Source: an uncultured Pseudomonadota bacterium
Lineage (GTDB): Bacteria; Pseudomonadota; Alphaproteobacteria; Rs-D84
Length of the DNA: 64,000 nucleotides
Direction of reading: 5' to 3'
Assembly (NCBI GenBank): GCA_902798205.1
Contig: CADBVV010000001.1
Location: forward strand, 1-64,000
A program made the position numbers and the translations under genes. Below the pieces are notes generated by a model that saw only the letters and a list, made by a program, of their open reading frames with translations, searched no databases and was not told where the DNA came from. Positions 27,215 to 36,594 of the stretch are shown here, in pieces. Numbering within the stretch: the first letter of the stretch is position 1; each line of letters starts with the position of its first letter.

Positions 27215-28213
27215 TTATGCGAATAATTCGTCCAACAAATCGTTCATATTATTACGCAAATTATCCTTGTCTGGATTCCAAACCAATGCATGCATTAAAA
27301 ACTTATTAACATCATCCATTGTAACATCAGGCATATTTGCTTTTGTTGTTACATGTTTCCATGCAGTACGCGGATCAATTATATGGAAACGTCCACGTCC
27401 CACAAACACCCATTCGCCATCTTGGGGTAAATCTTGCAACAATAAAACAGCCCTGTCAGACAACGGCATATCGCCCCACATATCATGATTGAAATCTAAA
27501 TCTTCCCAACGCATTTTAAATATTTTTGTCTTTGGCGCAAAACCGTAAACCAACATTAAAAATGCAGCACGCAAATTAATATCTTTTTCTTTATTTATTA
27601 CAGACAATAATTTTTTCAAACCAGATTTAGTCAATTTTCTTTCACGTCTTACAACTGTGATTTTTTCAATATCATCTGTTGGGTTATCTTTTCTGTACCC
27701 CATATCGACGGCATAATTAAAAATGCTTTGCAACAATTCTTGCATACGCAGTGCCATCGAACGACCCGCAATATTATCCAATGATTTTTGTAAATCTTGT
27801 TTCGTTATATTTTGGATATTTTTATCAAACAAAGAATCAAAATGTGCATTTATCGCACGTTTCAATTTTGTCATAGAATCTTCACTGCGACGGACCTTGC
27901 GTTCAAGATACGATTGCACAAAATCTTTGAAAGAAATTTTCTTTCGTCTGTTTGGCACTTTCTTTAATGCTTCACTTAAAACTTCACCAACTTTGGCACG
28001 CGCTTCTTCAATGTCTGTTTCTGGATATTTACCAATAATGATTCGTTTATCACGTCCATTAACACGTTTTCGCACAAAGAAACTTTTCACACCGCGTTGT
28101 GTTATATACATACGCAATCTTGGTTCAGACAAATCTTGGACAACATCAAATCCTGTTTCCGGTGCAGGAAGACTGTCCAGAATATAAGAATTAAAGAAAA
28201 ATTGATGTGCCAT
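27215..28213 (-). CDS. Tyrosine-recombinase-like protein without catalytic residues
   Basis: 332 residues. The N-terminal ~90 match the DUF4102 arm-binding domain of P4-type integrases (SFFVRKRVNGRDKRIIIGKYPETDIEEARAK), followed by a core-binding helical domain and a partial catalytic fold (MRWEDLDF 234-241, MPLSDRA 249-255, WVFVGRGR 268-275). The first catalytic Arg region (normally TGxRxxE) reads YGFAPKTK (223-230). The beta-hairpin with the catalytic Lys is missing between DMWGD and MPLSDRA. The HxxR box is TMDDVNKF (298-305), and no C-terminal Tyr motif remains. The frame is intact, so it is probably a domesticated DNA-binding protein rather than a decaying gene. The next gene upstream ends 11 bp away. 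Confidence 0.8.
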   Translation of the reverse strand: MAHQFFFNSYILDSLPAPETGFDVVQDLSEPRLRMYITQRGVKSFFVRKRVNGRDKRIIIGKYPETDIEEARAKVGEVLSEALKKVPNRRKKISFKDFVQSYLERKVRRSEDSMTKLKRAINAHFDSLFDKNIQNITKQDLQKSLDNIAGRSMALRMQELLQSIFNYAVDMGYRKDNPTDDIEKITVVRRERKLTKSGLKKLLSVINKEKDINLRAAFLMLVYGFAPKTKIFKMRWEDLDFNHDMWGDMPLSDRAVLLLQDLPQDGEWVFVGRGRFHIIDPRTAWKHVTTKANMPDVTMDDVNKFLMHALVWNPDKDNLRNNMNDLLDELFA

Positions 28214-28224
28214 TTTATTTTCCT

Positions 28225-28722
28225 TTATTTTGTGTGTTGTTTCCAGAAACGAAAATTATCCAGTAATTTTTGTTTTGCCTGATTTTGTTTTTCTTGTGCC
28301 ATTTTGAATTGTGCATACAAAGATTGATATTGAACCAGATCTTTAAAAGCATCACAATCACGACAAAAAGTTTCGTAAATTGTCCCATCTTCAAGATTAT
28401 TCATGCATCTTTGTACTTGTTTTTCTGTATAAACTTTATTCTCGCCAATATGATCAAACGGATTATATATCACATAAAAGCAAGGATATGCATGACACAT
28501 ATGCGAATATGTATCCATGTATTGTTTGCATTCTTGTGGTTGTGTTTTTGGATCTGGGGCAGATTTTATAAATGCAGATTCTATAGAAATATTGTGTCCA
28601 AAATGTGGCAAAGAAACCTGTCCCAGCATACTATTAAATTGTTTGCTGACATTCTGTTGTGCAACAACAGTGTTCTTTTTTGCTTCTTTCCAATCATGAT
28701 AATCTTGAATTATTTTCAACAT
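28225..28722 (-). CDS. Hypothetical protein with scattered cysteines
   Basis: 165 residues with no clear signal peptide. Cysteines occur as CK, CHAYPC, RC and CRDC; the C-terminus is a Gln/Lys-rich helix suggesting a coiled coil (about 130-160). No family was recognised. Its ATG overlaps the lepA stop (TAATG), so translation is coupled to lepA, and the recombinase-like gene follows 11 bp later: a three-gene unit. Confidence 0.75.
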   Translation of the reverse strand: MLKIIQDYHDWKEAKKNTVVAQQNVSKQFNSMLGQVSLPHFGHNISIESAFIKSAPDPKTQPQECKQYMDTYSHMCHAYPCFYVIYNPFDHIGENKVYTEKQVQRCMNNLEDGTIYETFCRDCDAFKDLVQYQSLYAQFKMAQEKQNQAKQKLLDNFRFWKQHTK

Positions 28723-30515
28723 TATTCACCAACCTTTAATGCGTTAATAAATGCAGACTGTGGAATTTCTACATTACCAAAAGTGCGCAGACGTTTTTTA
28801 CCTTCTTTCTGTTTTTCTAATAATTTTCTTTTACGTGTAATATCACCACCATAACATTTTGCGGTAACATCTTTGCGATATGCAGCAATTGTTTCACGCG
28901 CAATAATCTTGCCCCCTATGGCTGCTTGTAATGGAATTTTGAATTGATGACGTGGAATTAAATCTTTCAATTTTTCAACAATTTGACGTCCGCGTTTTTC
29001 TGCTGCTGCGCGATGACAAAGGAACGACAAAGGTTCCACATTTTCATCATTTACCAAAATAGAAACTTTGACCAAATCACTTACGCGATAATCATATAAA
29101 ACATAATCAAATGAAGCATATCCAGATGACAAAGATTTTACACGATCATAAAAATCAAACACTATTTCTGACAAAGGTAATTGATAGACCAATACGGCAC
29201 GATTCCCGACATATGAGATATTTTCTTGGACACCACGACGTGATGCACATAATTCCATAATTGCGCCCAAATATTTATCTGGCATCATAATTGTTGCACG
29301 CACCCATGGTTCTTCGATAGATTCAATACGTGTTATATCTGGCATATCAGCAGGATTTTCCAAATCCATTGTTGAACCGTCACGTAAATGAATTTTATAA
29401 AGCACGCTTGGCACCGTATTGATAAGCGACAAATTAAATTCACGATTTAATCTTTCACTTATAATTTCCATATGCAGCAATCCTAAAAATCCACAACGCA
29501 AACCAAAACCCAACGCCGAAGATTTTTCGGTAGTAAATACAAACGAGGCATCATTTAATGCTAATTTTTCAGCCCCTTCACGCAGGTCTGGATAATCATT
29601 AGCTTCTACCGGAAAGAAAGACGAAAATACCACTGGAACCGATGGTTTAAATCCAGGCAACATTTCAACATCGCTTTTGGCATCACAAATTGTATCACCA
29701 ACTTTGCAATCATGGATTGTTTTCATACCAGTAATAATAAAACCAATTTCACCAGTTGAAAGCGAATCTACATTTTCCATTTTTGGTGTAAAATAACCAA
29801 CCTTTTCAACAACATATTCTGCACCAGTTGCAATGAATTTTATTTTTTGTCCGCGTGATAATTTCCCATCAACAACACGAACCAAAACAACAACCCCCAA
29901 ATATGAATCATACCAGGAATCTACCAACAATGCGCGCGTTGGTGCATTTTCATCGCCATTTGGTGCAGGCAATTTATTTACTATTTCTTCCAATAATTCA
30001 GGAACCCCCGCCCCGGTTTTACCAGAAACACACAATGCATTTGATGCGTCCATACCAATAACATCTGCAATTTGTTCACGTGTTGATTGAACATCACTGG
30101 ACGGCAAATCAATTTTATTTAACACCGGCAACATTTCCAAATCATTATCCAGCGCAAGATATGCATTGGCCAATGTTTGTGCCTGAACCCCCTGGGTTGC
30201 ATCAACCAAAATAATCGCACCTTCACATGCCGCCAAAGAACGCGATACTTCATAAGAAAAGTCCACATGTCCAGGCGTATCCATCAAATTTAATTGATAT
30301 GTTTCACCATTTTTTGCCTTGTAATTCAAACGAACAGTTTGTGCCTTGATAGTAATTCCGCGTTCACGTTCAATATCCATAGAATCAAGAACCTGCGCTT
30401 TCATTTCACGAGATTCCAGACCGCCAGTATATTCAATCAAACGATCAGATAATGTAGATTTACCATGATCAATGTGCGCAACAATTGAAAAATTTCTGAT
30501 ATTACTCTGCTTCAT
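28722..30515 (-). CDS. lepA: Elongation factor 4 (LepA)
   Basis: 597 residues, normal. Ribosome-associated GTPase. [23 protein letters not shown] and NKIDLPS are intact, and the LepA-specific C-terminal domain has [19 protein letters not shown] and [21 protein letters not shown]. Starts at ATG 30515, 17 bp after rbfA. Confidence 0.98.
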   Translation of the reverse strand: MKQSNIRNFSIVAHIDHGKSTLSDRLIEYTGGLESREMKAQVLDSMDIERERGITIKAQTVRLNYKAKNGETYQLNLMDTPGHVDFSYEVSRSLAACEGAIILVDATQGVQAQTLANAYLALDNDLEMLPVLNKIDLPSSDVQSTREQIADVIGMDASNALCVSGKTGAGVPELLEEIVNKLPAPNGDENAPTRALLVDSWYDSYLGVVVLVRVVDGKLSRGQKIKFIATGAEYVVEKVGYFTPKMENVDSLSTGEIGFIITGMKTIHDCKVGDTICDAKSDVEMLPGFKPSVPVVFSSFFPVEANDYPDLREGAEKLALNDASFVFTTEKSSALGFGLRCGFLGLLHMEIISERLNREFNLSLINTVPSVLYKIHLRDGSTMDLENPADMPDITRIESIEEPWVRATIMMPDKYLGAIMELCASRRGVQENISYVGNRAVLVYQLPLSEIVFDFYDRVKSLSSGYASFDYVLYDYRVSDLVKVSILVNDENVEPLSFLCHRAAAEKRGRQIVEKLKDLIPRHQFKIPLQAAIGGKIIARETIAAYRKDVTAKCYGGDITRKRKLLEKQKEGKKRLRTFGNVEIPQSAFINALKVGE

Positions 30516-30532
30516 CCTTTCCCCACATTATT

Positions 30533-30883
30533 TTACATATCTAAATTATTCAACAATTCTTCGATTCGGTTTGCACGTTCCAATGTATCATCATAAACAA
30601 ATCTTATTTCTGGAACATATTTTTGGTCTATTTTTTGCGCCAATTCAAAACGCACCATTTTTGTTATTTCGTCCAATCTTTTCTGGGTTGCTTCTATATT
30701 ATCATGCGCATAAAAGAATATCTTTACGAATTGCATTCCACCGTGAGCCTCTGCCCCAACCAGTGAAACACCGTTTATCAATTTATCATCAAAAAAATTA
30801 CGTTGTAAAATTTCCGCGACCAAGGTTTGAACCTTGCTGGCTATTTTTTCAGATCTGTTAGAATTGGTTTGTTTTTTCATCAT
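30533..30883 (-). CDS. rbfA: Ribosome-binding factor A
   Basis: 116 residues from ATG 30883; a TTG-initiated extension to 30907 overlaps the ribosome site. 16S maturation factor: RSEKIASKVQTLVAEIL, VSLVGAEAHGGMQFVKIFF and the C-terminal VPEIRFVYDDTLERANRIEELL are the RbfA signatures. It is usually near infB or truB; here it is paired with lepA. Confidence 0.95.
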   Translation of the reverse strand: MMKKQTNSNRSEKIASKVQTLVAEILQRNFFDDKLINGVSLVGAEAHGGMQFVKIFFYAHDNIEATQKRLDEITKMVRFELAQKIDQKYVPEIRFVYDDTLERANRIEELLNNLDM

Positions 30884-30951
30884 AATAATACATTTCCTTT
30901 GCGGCAATGATACACTGGTATATAAAAATTACAAGAAAATTATTAAAGATG

Positions 30952-30980
30952 TTGAACAAGTATTTGAAATCTTATATTAT
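30952..30980 (+). promoter_or_regulatory. Promoter abutting the DedA-like gene
   Basis: TTGAAC (30952-30957), 17 bp, TATTAT (30975-30980). Seven nt separate the -10 box from ATG 30988. Confidence 0.5.
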
Positions 30981-30987
30981 GGTGTCT

Positions 30988-31560
30988 ATGAAAATAATAA
31001 ATAAAATCTTGGACAAATCATCAAAGCCTTGGTATGCATGGATTGTGTTTTTAATGACCGTCTGTGAATCAATATTCCTTTTTATCCCACCAGAAGTCTT
31101 TATGACCCCGGCAATTGTGGCGGATAAAAAACGCGCCCGACCAATTGTTTTGGCTGCCGCGATTGGTTCGCTTGTTGGTGGTGCAATTACTTATTTAATA
31201 GGGCTTTGGTTATTTGACACCGTTGGTATGTGGTTAATTGAACATTTTGCCAGTTTGGAAAAATTCGAATTGACCAAGGCATTATTTACCAAATATGGTG
31301 TGCTGATTATTATTGCAACTGCGGTAACACCTATCCCGTACAAATTATTGGCATTGTGTGCTGGATTTCTGGAATATCCTATTCTTGTTTTCTTGGGGGT
31401 TTCTGCGATATTCAGAACTGGCCGTTTTGCAATAATCGGATTTTTGCTTTGGCGCTTTCAAGAACAGGCAAATTTAATCGTAAAAAAATATTCTTGGCAA
31501 TTGACAATTGGCGCAATCGTGTTCGCATTATTGGGTCTGTTAATAATAACTGTGTTATAA
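30988..31560 (+). CDS. VTT/DedA-family (YqaA-like) membrane protein
   Basis: 190 residues from ATG 30988. The VTT (SNARE-associated) pattern is visible: E and FIPPEVFMTPAIV in the first helical segment, and later the conserved FRTGRF with Arg. About four to five TM helices. Members include lipid scramblases or transporters; the substrate is not predictable here. An in-frame upstream extension to 30907 overlaps the promoter and lacks hydrophobicity. No ribosome site is visible, consistent with a leaderless transcript. Confidence 0.88.
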   Translation: MKIINKILDKSSKPWYAWIVFLMTVCESIFLFIPPEVFMTPAIVADKKRARPIVLAAAIGSLVGGAITYLIGLWLFDTVGMWLIEHFASLEKFELTKALFTKYGVLIIIATAVTPIPYKLLALCAGFLEYPILVFLGVSAIFRTGRFAIIGFLLWRFQEQANLIVKKYSWQLTIGAIVFALLGLLIITVL

Positions 31561-31576
31561 AATACCCTTGCCCAGA

Positions 31577-31582
31577 TATAAT
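31577..31582 (+). promoter_or_regulatory. Possible -10 box for ftsE
   Basis: A perfect TATAAT ends 9 nt before ATG 31592. The -35 region is weak (TTATAA at 31555-31560). Confidence 0.35.
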
Positions 31583-31591
31583 TTTTTTACT

Positions 31592-32374
31592 ATGATAAAT
31601 GTCATGACAGAAACAACTATATCTTTTGCAAATGTATCAGCAACATACGACAACAAACACGATGTTTTATCAGACGTGTCTTTTAATATAAGTGGTGGTG
31701 CTTTTTATTTTTTAACAGGTGCAAGTGGTGCCGGTAAAACAACACTTTTGCGATTGATATATCAATTACACAAACCATCCAATGGAACAATCAAACTTTT
31801 CGGCAAAGATTGTAGCGAATTATCACGTGATGAAATTTCTGTATTGCGTCAAAAAATGGCAATCGTTTTTCAAGAATATTCTTTGATTTCACACATGACT
31901 GTATTTGATAACGTTGCATTACCATTACGCGTTCGTGGATTTGGTAATGACAAAATTAAAAAGTTGGTTACAAAAACACTTGAATGGGTTGGTTTGGGAA
32001 AATATGCGAATGCTTATCCAATGGAATTAAGTGGTGGACAACAACAACGCGTATCTGTTGCACGCGCCATTATTATTCAACCATCTATATTATTGGCAGA
32101 CGAACCAACAGGCAATCTTGATGATGAAAATGCTTCGCGTCTTATGGAATTATTTATTCAAATGAACAAGATGTTCGGAACAACTGTTATATTGGCAACC
32201 CACAATAAAAAATTGTTGGAAACATATAAATTCCCGGTAATCATGGTTGATAATCATCATGTTACTTTTTCTGGTGCAAACACAGAAAATACCACACGTA
32301 AATGGAAGGGACCACAACCACAAAATTATTTTTCAGAAATTTCTAAACAATTTGAAGATATTGGTAAAGCATAA
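31592..32374 (+). CDS. ftsE: Cell division ATP-binding protein FtsE
   Basis: 260 residues from ATG 31592 (256 if from ATG 31604); neither has a ribosome site. ABC ATPase acting with FtsX to control septal peptidoglycan hydrolases. Walker A GASGAGKT, Q-loop VFQEYSLISHMTVFDNV, signature LSGGQQQR, Walker B LLADEPTGNLD, switch His in THNKK. It has a C-terminal extension of about 35 residues beyond most FtsE. Its stop overlaps the ftsX start. Confidence 0.95.
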   Translation: MINVMTETTISFANVSATYDNKHDVLSDVSFNISGGAFYFLTGASGAGKTTLLRLIYQLHKPSNGTIKLFGKDCSELSRDEISVLRQKMAIVFQEYSLISHMTVFDNVALPLRVRGFGNDKIKKLVTKTLEWVGLGKYANAYPMELSGGQQQRVSVARAIIIQPSILLADEPTGNLDDENASRLMELFIQMNKMFGTTVILATHNKKLLETYKFPVIMVDNHHVTFSGANTENTTRKWKGPQPQNYFSEISKQFEDIGKA

Positions 32375-33213
32375 TGAAAAAGACAAAACTTGTATTTTCA
32401 CTGGTTCGCGAACAATCCATGTTTATGACGGTGGTATTGTCTGTTTTAACTTTCTTGTCCGTATTATCTTTGGGTATCGCATTGGCGGTTGGTGGTGGCG
32501 TTATTCGTTGGAACAATCAATGGAACAGATATGCAACAATTCAAATAACAAATCCTGATAATACAAATTATGTAAAAAAAGTATTTGAAGAAAATGCGGC
32601 CAAATTTGACAACATCCAGGAAATATCTAAAAACGAAATGGAACATTTGTTGCAACCATGGATGTCAAGTGGCGCAAAAATAAATAACTATTTACCAACT
32701 ATGTTTGAAGTAAAATTGAAAAAATCTTCTGACATGGCATTTATCAAAGAAAAAATCGCACCACGCGCAAAATTCTTGGCGCACACATCCGCTTTAAAAA
32801 CATCTATTTCTGCCGGATGGAAACTGGTATCCATAACAACATTAATTTTATTATTGATGTTGGTATCTATCGGTGTTTGTGTATCATGTATATCGCGAAA
32901 CATCGCAATGTTACACAAACATGAATTGGAAATATTAAACCAGGTTGGCGCCACAGATAATTTTGTTGCAAAACAAATGCAAATTATTGTTGCAAGAATA
33001 AGTTCCATTGCTTGTCTTGTTGGTTTTGTGTGTGCAACACCAATTATTTTAATGATATTATCAACCGCACATTCTGCACGGGTTGGTTTAATGTCCACAT
33101 TATCTTTATCAACATCAGATTGGATTATTTTGATGTTATTACCGATAATGATTATTATGTTTTCAGTTTATATAACAAAAAGAACAACTTTTAAAATACT
33201 ATCAGAAAATTGA
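32374..33213 (+). CDS. ftsX: Cell division protein FtsX
   Basis: 279 residues with four TM helices (about 17-40, 152-172, 208-230, 250-268) and a periplasmic loop after TM1. The sequence LHKHELEILNQVGATDNFVAKQ matches the FtsX/MacB coupling segment. Start overlaps the ftsE stop (TAATG). Partner of FtsE. Confidence 0.93.
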   Translation: MKKTKLVFSLVREQSMFMTVVLSVLTFLSVLSLGIALAVGGGVIRWNNQWNRYATIQITNPDNTNYVKKVFEENAAKFDNIQEISKNEMEHLLQPWMSSGAKINNYLPTMFEVKLKKSSDMAFIKEKIAPRAKFLAHTSALKTSISAGWKLVSITTLILLLMLVSIGVCVSCISRNIAMLHKHELEILNQVGATDNFVAKQMQIIVARISSIACLVGFVCATPIILMILSTAHSARVGLMSTLSLSTSDWIILMLLPIMIIMFSVYITKRTTFKILSEN

Positions 33214-33719
33214 TGAAATATATTCCTGCATCTTTGGTGTTAATTTTTTGTTTCGTATTCGGTGGAATAATGTTCAAATCGATGACCCCGCCAAGATGCG
33301 AATCTTTACAACAAGATGACAGTATATTTGTATTAACAGGAGATGCACGCCGTATTCCATACGCAATAAAAAAATTAGATTCTTTACAATATGGAAATCT
33401 TTATGTTATTGGCGCGGGTGTAACATCAATACCCAATCACGTACATGTAAATGTTGAATCCGCATCTAAATCTACTTATCAAAATGCATTGGCAATCAAA
33501 AAAATAGTCCAAGATAAAAAACTTAATCGCGTGGTCGTTGTCACAACAGAAGACCATATGAATCGCGCATTGTATTTATTAAGAAATACTTTGCCAGAAA
33601 CAGATATTGTTGCATGCCCCGCTTCATTAACAGGCATGCCAGCACCAATACGTGTAAAACGTTGGGCCATTGAATATGTAAAATACATCGTCACAATGTT
33701 TGGTATAAAGGAAAGTTAA
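33213..33719 (+). CDS. YdcF-like DUF218 protein
   Basis: 168 residues from ATG 33213, which overlaps the ftsX TGA. N-terminal TM anchor (about 4-22) and a DUF218 core: VLTGDARRIPYA, YVIGAGV, ESASKSTYQNALAIK, VVVTTEDHMNRALYLL. DUF218 proteins are linked to envelope or lipid-carrier metabolism. Position between ftsX and plsC is conserved in many alphaproteobacteria. Confidence 0.9.
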   Translation: MKYIPASLVLIFCFVFGGIMFKSMTPPRCESLQQDDSIFVLTGDARRIPYAIKKLDSLQYGNLYVIGAGVTSIPNHVHVNVESASKSTYQNALAIKKIVQDKKLNRVVVVTTEDHMNRALYLLRNTLPETDIVACPASLTGMPAPIRVKRWAIEYVKYIVTMFGIKES

Positions 33720-33721
33720 AA

Positions 33722-34429
33722 ATGTTACGAACTTTAATATTTAAATTTGTTCTTGTTATATGGTTTTTGATGTGGACGCCATTACTTTTAGTTGGGTTAA
33801 TATCTTCAAAACTTGAACGCCAGTTTGTATTAGCAGATGCATGGGGGGTATTATTTCTTACACGAATTATCGCCGGTATAAAATATAAAATACATTACCC
33901 ATCAACAAACGAAGACGGTATCCCTTTGAAACACAATATAAATCAAAGACTTGATGGACGTTCCATTATTGCATCAAAACATATGTCCATGTTGGAAGTC
34001 GCGATATTGGTCACCCATGTCCCAAATTGTTTCTTTATAATGAAACGCGAATTATTATGGATTCCTGTTTACGGTTGGGCGTTTTGGAGAATCGGGCTTA
34101 TCGGCGTAAACAGAACACGTGGTGCAACAAATATGAATATATTGGCTAACAAAGTTACAAAACATATTATGGACGGAATGACACTTATAATATTCCCCGA
34201 AGGAACCAGGGCCACACCAAATCAAAAAATACAATTAAAACGTGGATTATTGTTTTTGGCATCACATTTAAAATTGCCTATAACCCCAGTTGGTGTAGAT
34301 ACGGGATTATATTGGCCAAAACATGGAAAAATGCGCCCTGGAACAACACACATATATTTTGAAAGCGAATTGCCTTCATCGGCAACACTGGAAGAAATTC
34401 ACGAAGCAATAAATCGTCACAGCTGTTAA
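33722..34429 (+). CDS. plsC: 1-acyl-sn-glycerol-3-phosphate acyltransferase
   Basis: 235 residues. Makes phosphatidic acid. N-terminal hydrophobic helix, catalytic His in the HX4E variant (His87, Glu92; HX4D elsewhere, HX4E being common in alphaproteobacterial PlsC), the INR(T) motif GVNRTRGA, and FPEGTR at 158-163. AAGGA site before ATG 33722. Last gene of the ftsEX cluster. Confidence 0.95.
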   Translation: MLRTLIFKFVLVIWFLMWTPLLLVGLISSKLERQFVLADAWGVLFLTRIIAGIKYKIHYPSTNEDGIPLKHNINQRLDGRSIIASKHMSMLEVAILVTHVPNCFFIMKRELLWIPVYGWAFWRIGLIGVNRTRGATNMNILANKVTKHIMDGMTLIIFPEGTRATPNQKIQLKRGLLFLASHLKLPITPVGVDTGLYWPKHGKMRPGTTHIYFESELPSSATLEEIHEAINRHSC

Positions 34430-34433
34430 TAAA

Positions 34434-34847
34434 TCATTTATTACACCACGATTTACGTTTACCACCAGAATATGCACGTCCAACTTTTTCTTTGACTAAA
34501 ACCAATCCGATATCACGGTTGGCAGAATCATAGACATTTGCATCAATACGGCCTGCATATTTGTCATTGGTTATATTTTTTATTTCTATGACAGAACCGG
34601 ATGGGATCAATTCTTCCAATCTTTGTTTGGCATATTTTGCACGCTTGATTTCAGATTCACAATCACCATGTAATTCTGGGGTATCAACATTACGCAAGCG
34701 AACTTTGACAGACATAACCTCTGTTTTATCTGCCAAAATAATATCACCAACAAAAGTATCCCCATCAATCACATGCGCAACACGCACAGGGGTTGCCAAA
34801 CAATTTTGACCAACAAGAAACATACAAAATAACAAAAATCTTTTCAT
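34434..34847 (-). CDS. Exported thermonuclease-like (SNase) protein
   Basis: 137 residues from ATG 34847, which overlaps the tolB stop (TAATG). Signal peptide about 1-18. Staphylococcal-nuclease fold: VIDGDTF, VRLRNVDTPEL with the catalytic Arg and metal-binding Asp, and DKYAGRIDANVY with the second region, where the usual GR(xx)A is kept. Probably a periplasmic or secreted nuclease; it has two cysteines (CESE and the C-terminal WCNK) that could pair. Confidence 0.88.
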   Translation of the reverse strand: MKRFLLFCMFLVGQNCLATPVRVAHVIDGDTFVGDIILADKTEVMSVKVRLRNVDTPELHGDCESEIKRAKYAKQRLEELIPSGSVIEIKNITNDKYAGRIDANVYDSANRDIGLVLVKEKVGRAYSGGKRKSWCNK

Positions 34848-36169
34848 TATGGTAATTTTGGAGACCATGTAGGTTCTACACCATTTATCCCATCTTTTAA
34901 TTCGATATCATACATATTTTGACCGGTAATATCTACACTGCGGATATGGCTGATACGTTCTTCACCATCTTCTGCGCGTTCTGTTTCATAGTACACTACG
35001 CGACGTGATCCGGGCGCCCAAGACGGCGCTTCCATATACCAACCACCCGCCAATATCTTTTCATGGCGCCCCTGAGGATTCATAATACCGATATAGAAAG
35101 TGTTTTCTGCAATTTTTGTAAAGGCGATATAATTTCCGTCTGGCGACCATGCAGGTGTAGCATAACGCCCCTCCCCAAAAGTTATACGATTTTGTTTACC
35201 TGTTTTTAAATCCAGCACATGTATCTGTTGTGAACCAGAACTGTCTGAATTAAATGCCATATAACGACCATCCGGGGAATAAGATGGGCTGGTATCAATA
35301 TGTTTACCAAAAGTTAATTGACGCAAAACTTTGGTTGTAATGTCATATTCATAAATATTTGTAATACCATTCTTTACCAAAGATAATGCAACACGATTAC
35401 CATCTGGTGAAAAACGTGGCGCAAAACTCATACCACCAAAATTACCCAATTTTGTTTGATCACCTGTTTCTAAATCCAAAACCCAAACCATTGGGTCATC
35501 ATTTCTGTATGATAAAAATACCACACTGGACATATTAGGCGAAAAATGTGGTGACATAACAAAAGTCTTCTTATCAGATAAATAACGCATGCCATAACCA
35601 TCTTGATCCATAATCGCCATACGTTTTACACGATTATCCACAGGACCAGTTTCGGCAATAAATACTATTTGTGTATCAAAATACCCTATTTCGCCTGTCA
35701 ATCTTTCATAAATTGCATCCGCCATTATGTGTGCAAGTCTGCGAACAGATTTCTTGGAAGCAATCAAACTTTGGGCTTCTATTTGTTCTTTGCCGTTCAC
35801 ATCCCACAAATAAAATTCCAGTTTATAATTATCTTTGCCTTCTGGTTTTATACTTGCCTGGACAAGGGCCTGTGTTTTTATCGCAGCCCAACTTTTAAAA
35901 TTAGGCATTTCATTCATTTTTACATATTCAGGAAATGCATCATGATTAACAATTCTGAAAAGGCCTGTGCGTTTTAAATCATCTTCGACAACCTGTCTTA
36001 ACATTTTGACATCTGAACTGGATACTTTGCCATTTGTTTCAAACTTTTGAACAGCAATCGATGTCGGATCAATTCCACCAGCAACAATATCAACATGCAA
36101 TTCTGCACGTGCATTTGATACAAACAAAACCGACACAACAGCCATAAAAAACGATAATAATTTACGCAT
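34847..36169 (-). CDS. tolB: Tol-Pal system protein TolB
   Basis: 440 residues. Signal peptide (cleaved ARA-E), an N-terminal domain of about 130 residues, then a six-bladed beta-propeller with repeated FSPDGNRVA / YSPDGRYMAF / WSPDGNYIAF motifs. Links Pal to TolA in envelope constriction. AAGGA site before ATG 36169. tolQRA and pal are not adjacent; instead a nuclease gene overlaps the tolB end. Confidence 0.97.
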   Translation of the reverse strand: MRKLLSFFMAVVSVLFVSNARAELHVDIVAGGIDPTSIAVQKFETNGKVSSSDVKMLRQVVEDDLKRTGLFRIVNHDAFPEYVKMNEMPNFKSWAAIKTQALVQASIKPEGKDNYKLEFYLWDVNGKEQIEAQSLIASKKSVRRLAHIMADAIYERLTGEIGYFDTQIVFIAETGPVDNRVKRMAIMDQDGYGMRYLSDKKTFVMSPHFSPNMSSVVFLSYRNDDPMVWVLDLETGDQTKLGNFGGMSFAPRFSPDGNRVALSLVKNGITNIYEYDITTKVLRQLTFGKHIDTSPSYSPDGRYMAFNSDSSGSQQIHVLDLKTGKQNRITFGEGRYATPAWSPDGNYIAFTKIAENTFYIGIMNPQGRHEKILAGGWYMEAPSWAPGSRRVVYYETERAEDGEERISHIRSVDITGQNMYDIELKDGINGVEPTWSPKLP

Positions 36170-36293
36170 AAAAAATCCTTTCCTTTTAATACAGAGATGA
36201 TTCTAGCACACATTAATACAAAAAAGCAAAAATTAAAAGTCATACACACCACAATACAAATGCCTATATTTCCGCCATCACAGACGTATACAT

Positions 36294-36328
36294 AAATGTA
36301 TTGACAAATGTAAATACAATGATATAGT
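36294..36328 (+). promoter_or_regulatory. Promoter with overlapping operator-like repeats for the RHH unit
   Basis: Consensus TTGACA (36301-36306), 16 bp, TATAGT (36323-36328). An inverted repeat TGTATT/AATACA (36297-36302 and 36313-36318) overlaps the -35 box, and AAATGTA occurs twice (36294, 36306). This is what an autoregulating ribbon-helix-helix repressor would need (inference). Confidence 0.55.
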
Positions 36329-36361
36329 CAGTTGTAATTACTAAAGTATAGGAGTTGGTAT

Positions 36362-36592
36362 ATGCCTAATGTAATGCAACAATTATTCGTTATGAATATT
36401 GAAACCTTGCTGAAAGAATATGCTGCCTTTCGTGCATTTAATAAATCGGATTGCGTAATAAATATGCGAATTCCACATCAAATATTGGAAAAAATTAAAG
36501 AATTGGCAGACGCACAACACGTTCCATATCAATCATTAATATCATCTGTTTTATTTTCATTGGCTAATGTTGACGAATCTAAAAAGGATTAA
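36362..36592 (+). CDS. Ribbon-helix-helix (CopG-antitoxin-like) protein
   Basis: 76 residues. The segment 33-66 (INMRIPHQILEKIKELADAQ, then VPYQSLISSVL) matches the RHH DNA-binding domain of CopG/BrnA-type antitoxins, which read lRlP..ll..iK..A...g.pYQ.LI..vL. GGAG site 7 nt before the ATG. It ends 2 bp before the next gene. Probably a DNA-binding autoregulator and possible antitoxin. Confidence 0.8.
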   Translation: MPNVMQQLFVMNIETLLKEYAAFRAFNKSDCVINMRIPHQILEKIKELADAQHVPYQSLISSVLFSLANVDESKKD

Positions 36593-36594
36593 AA

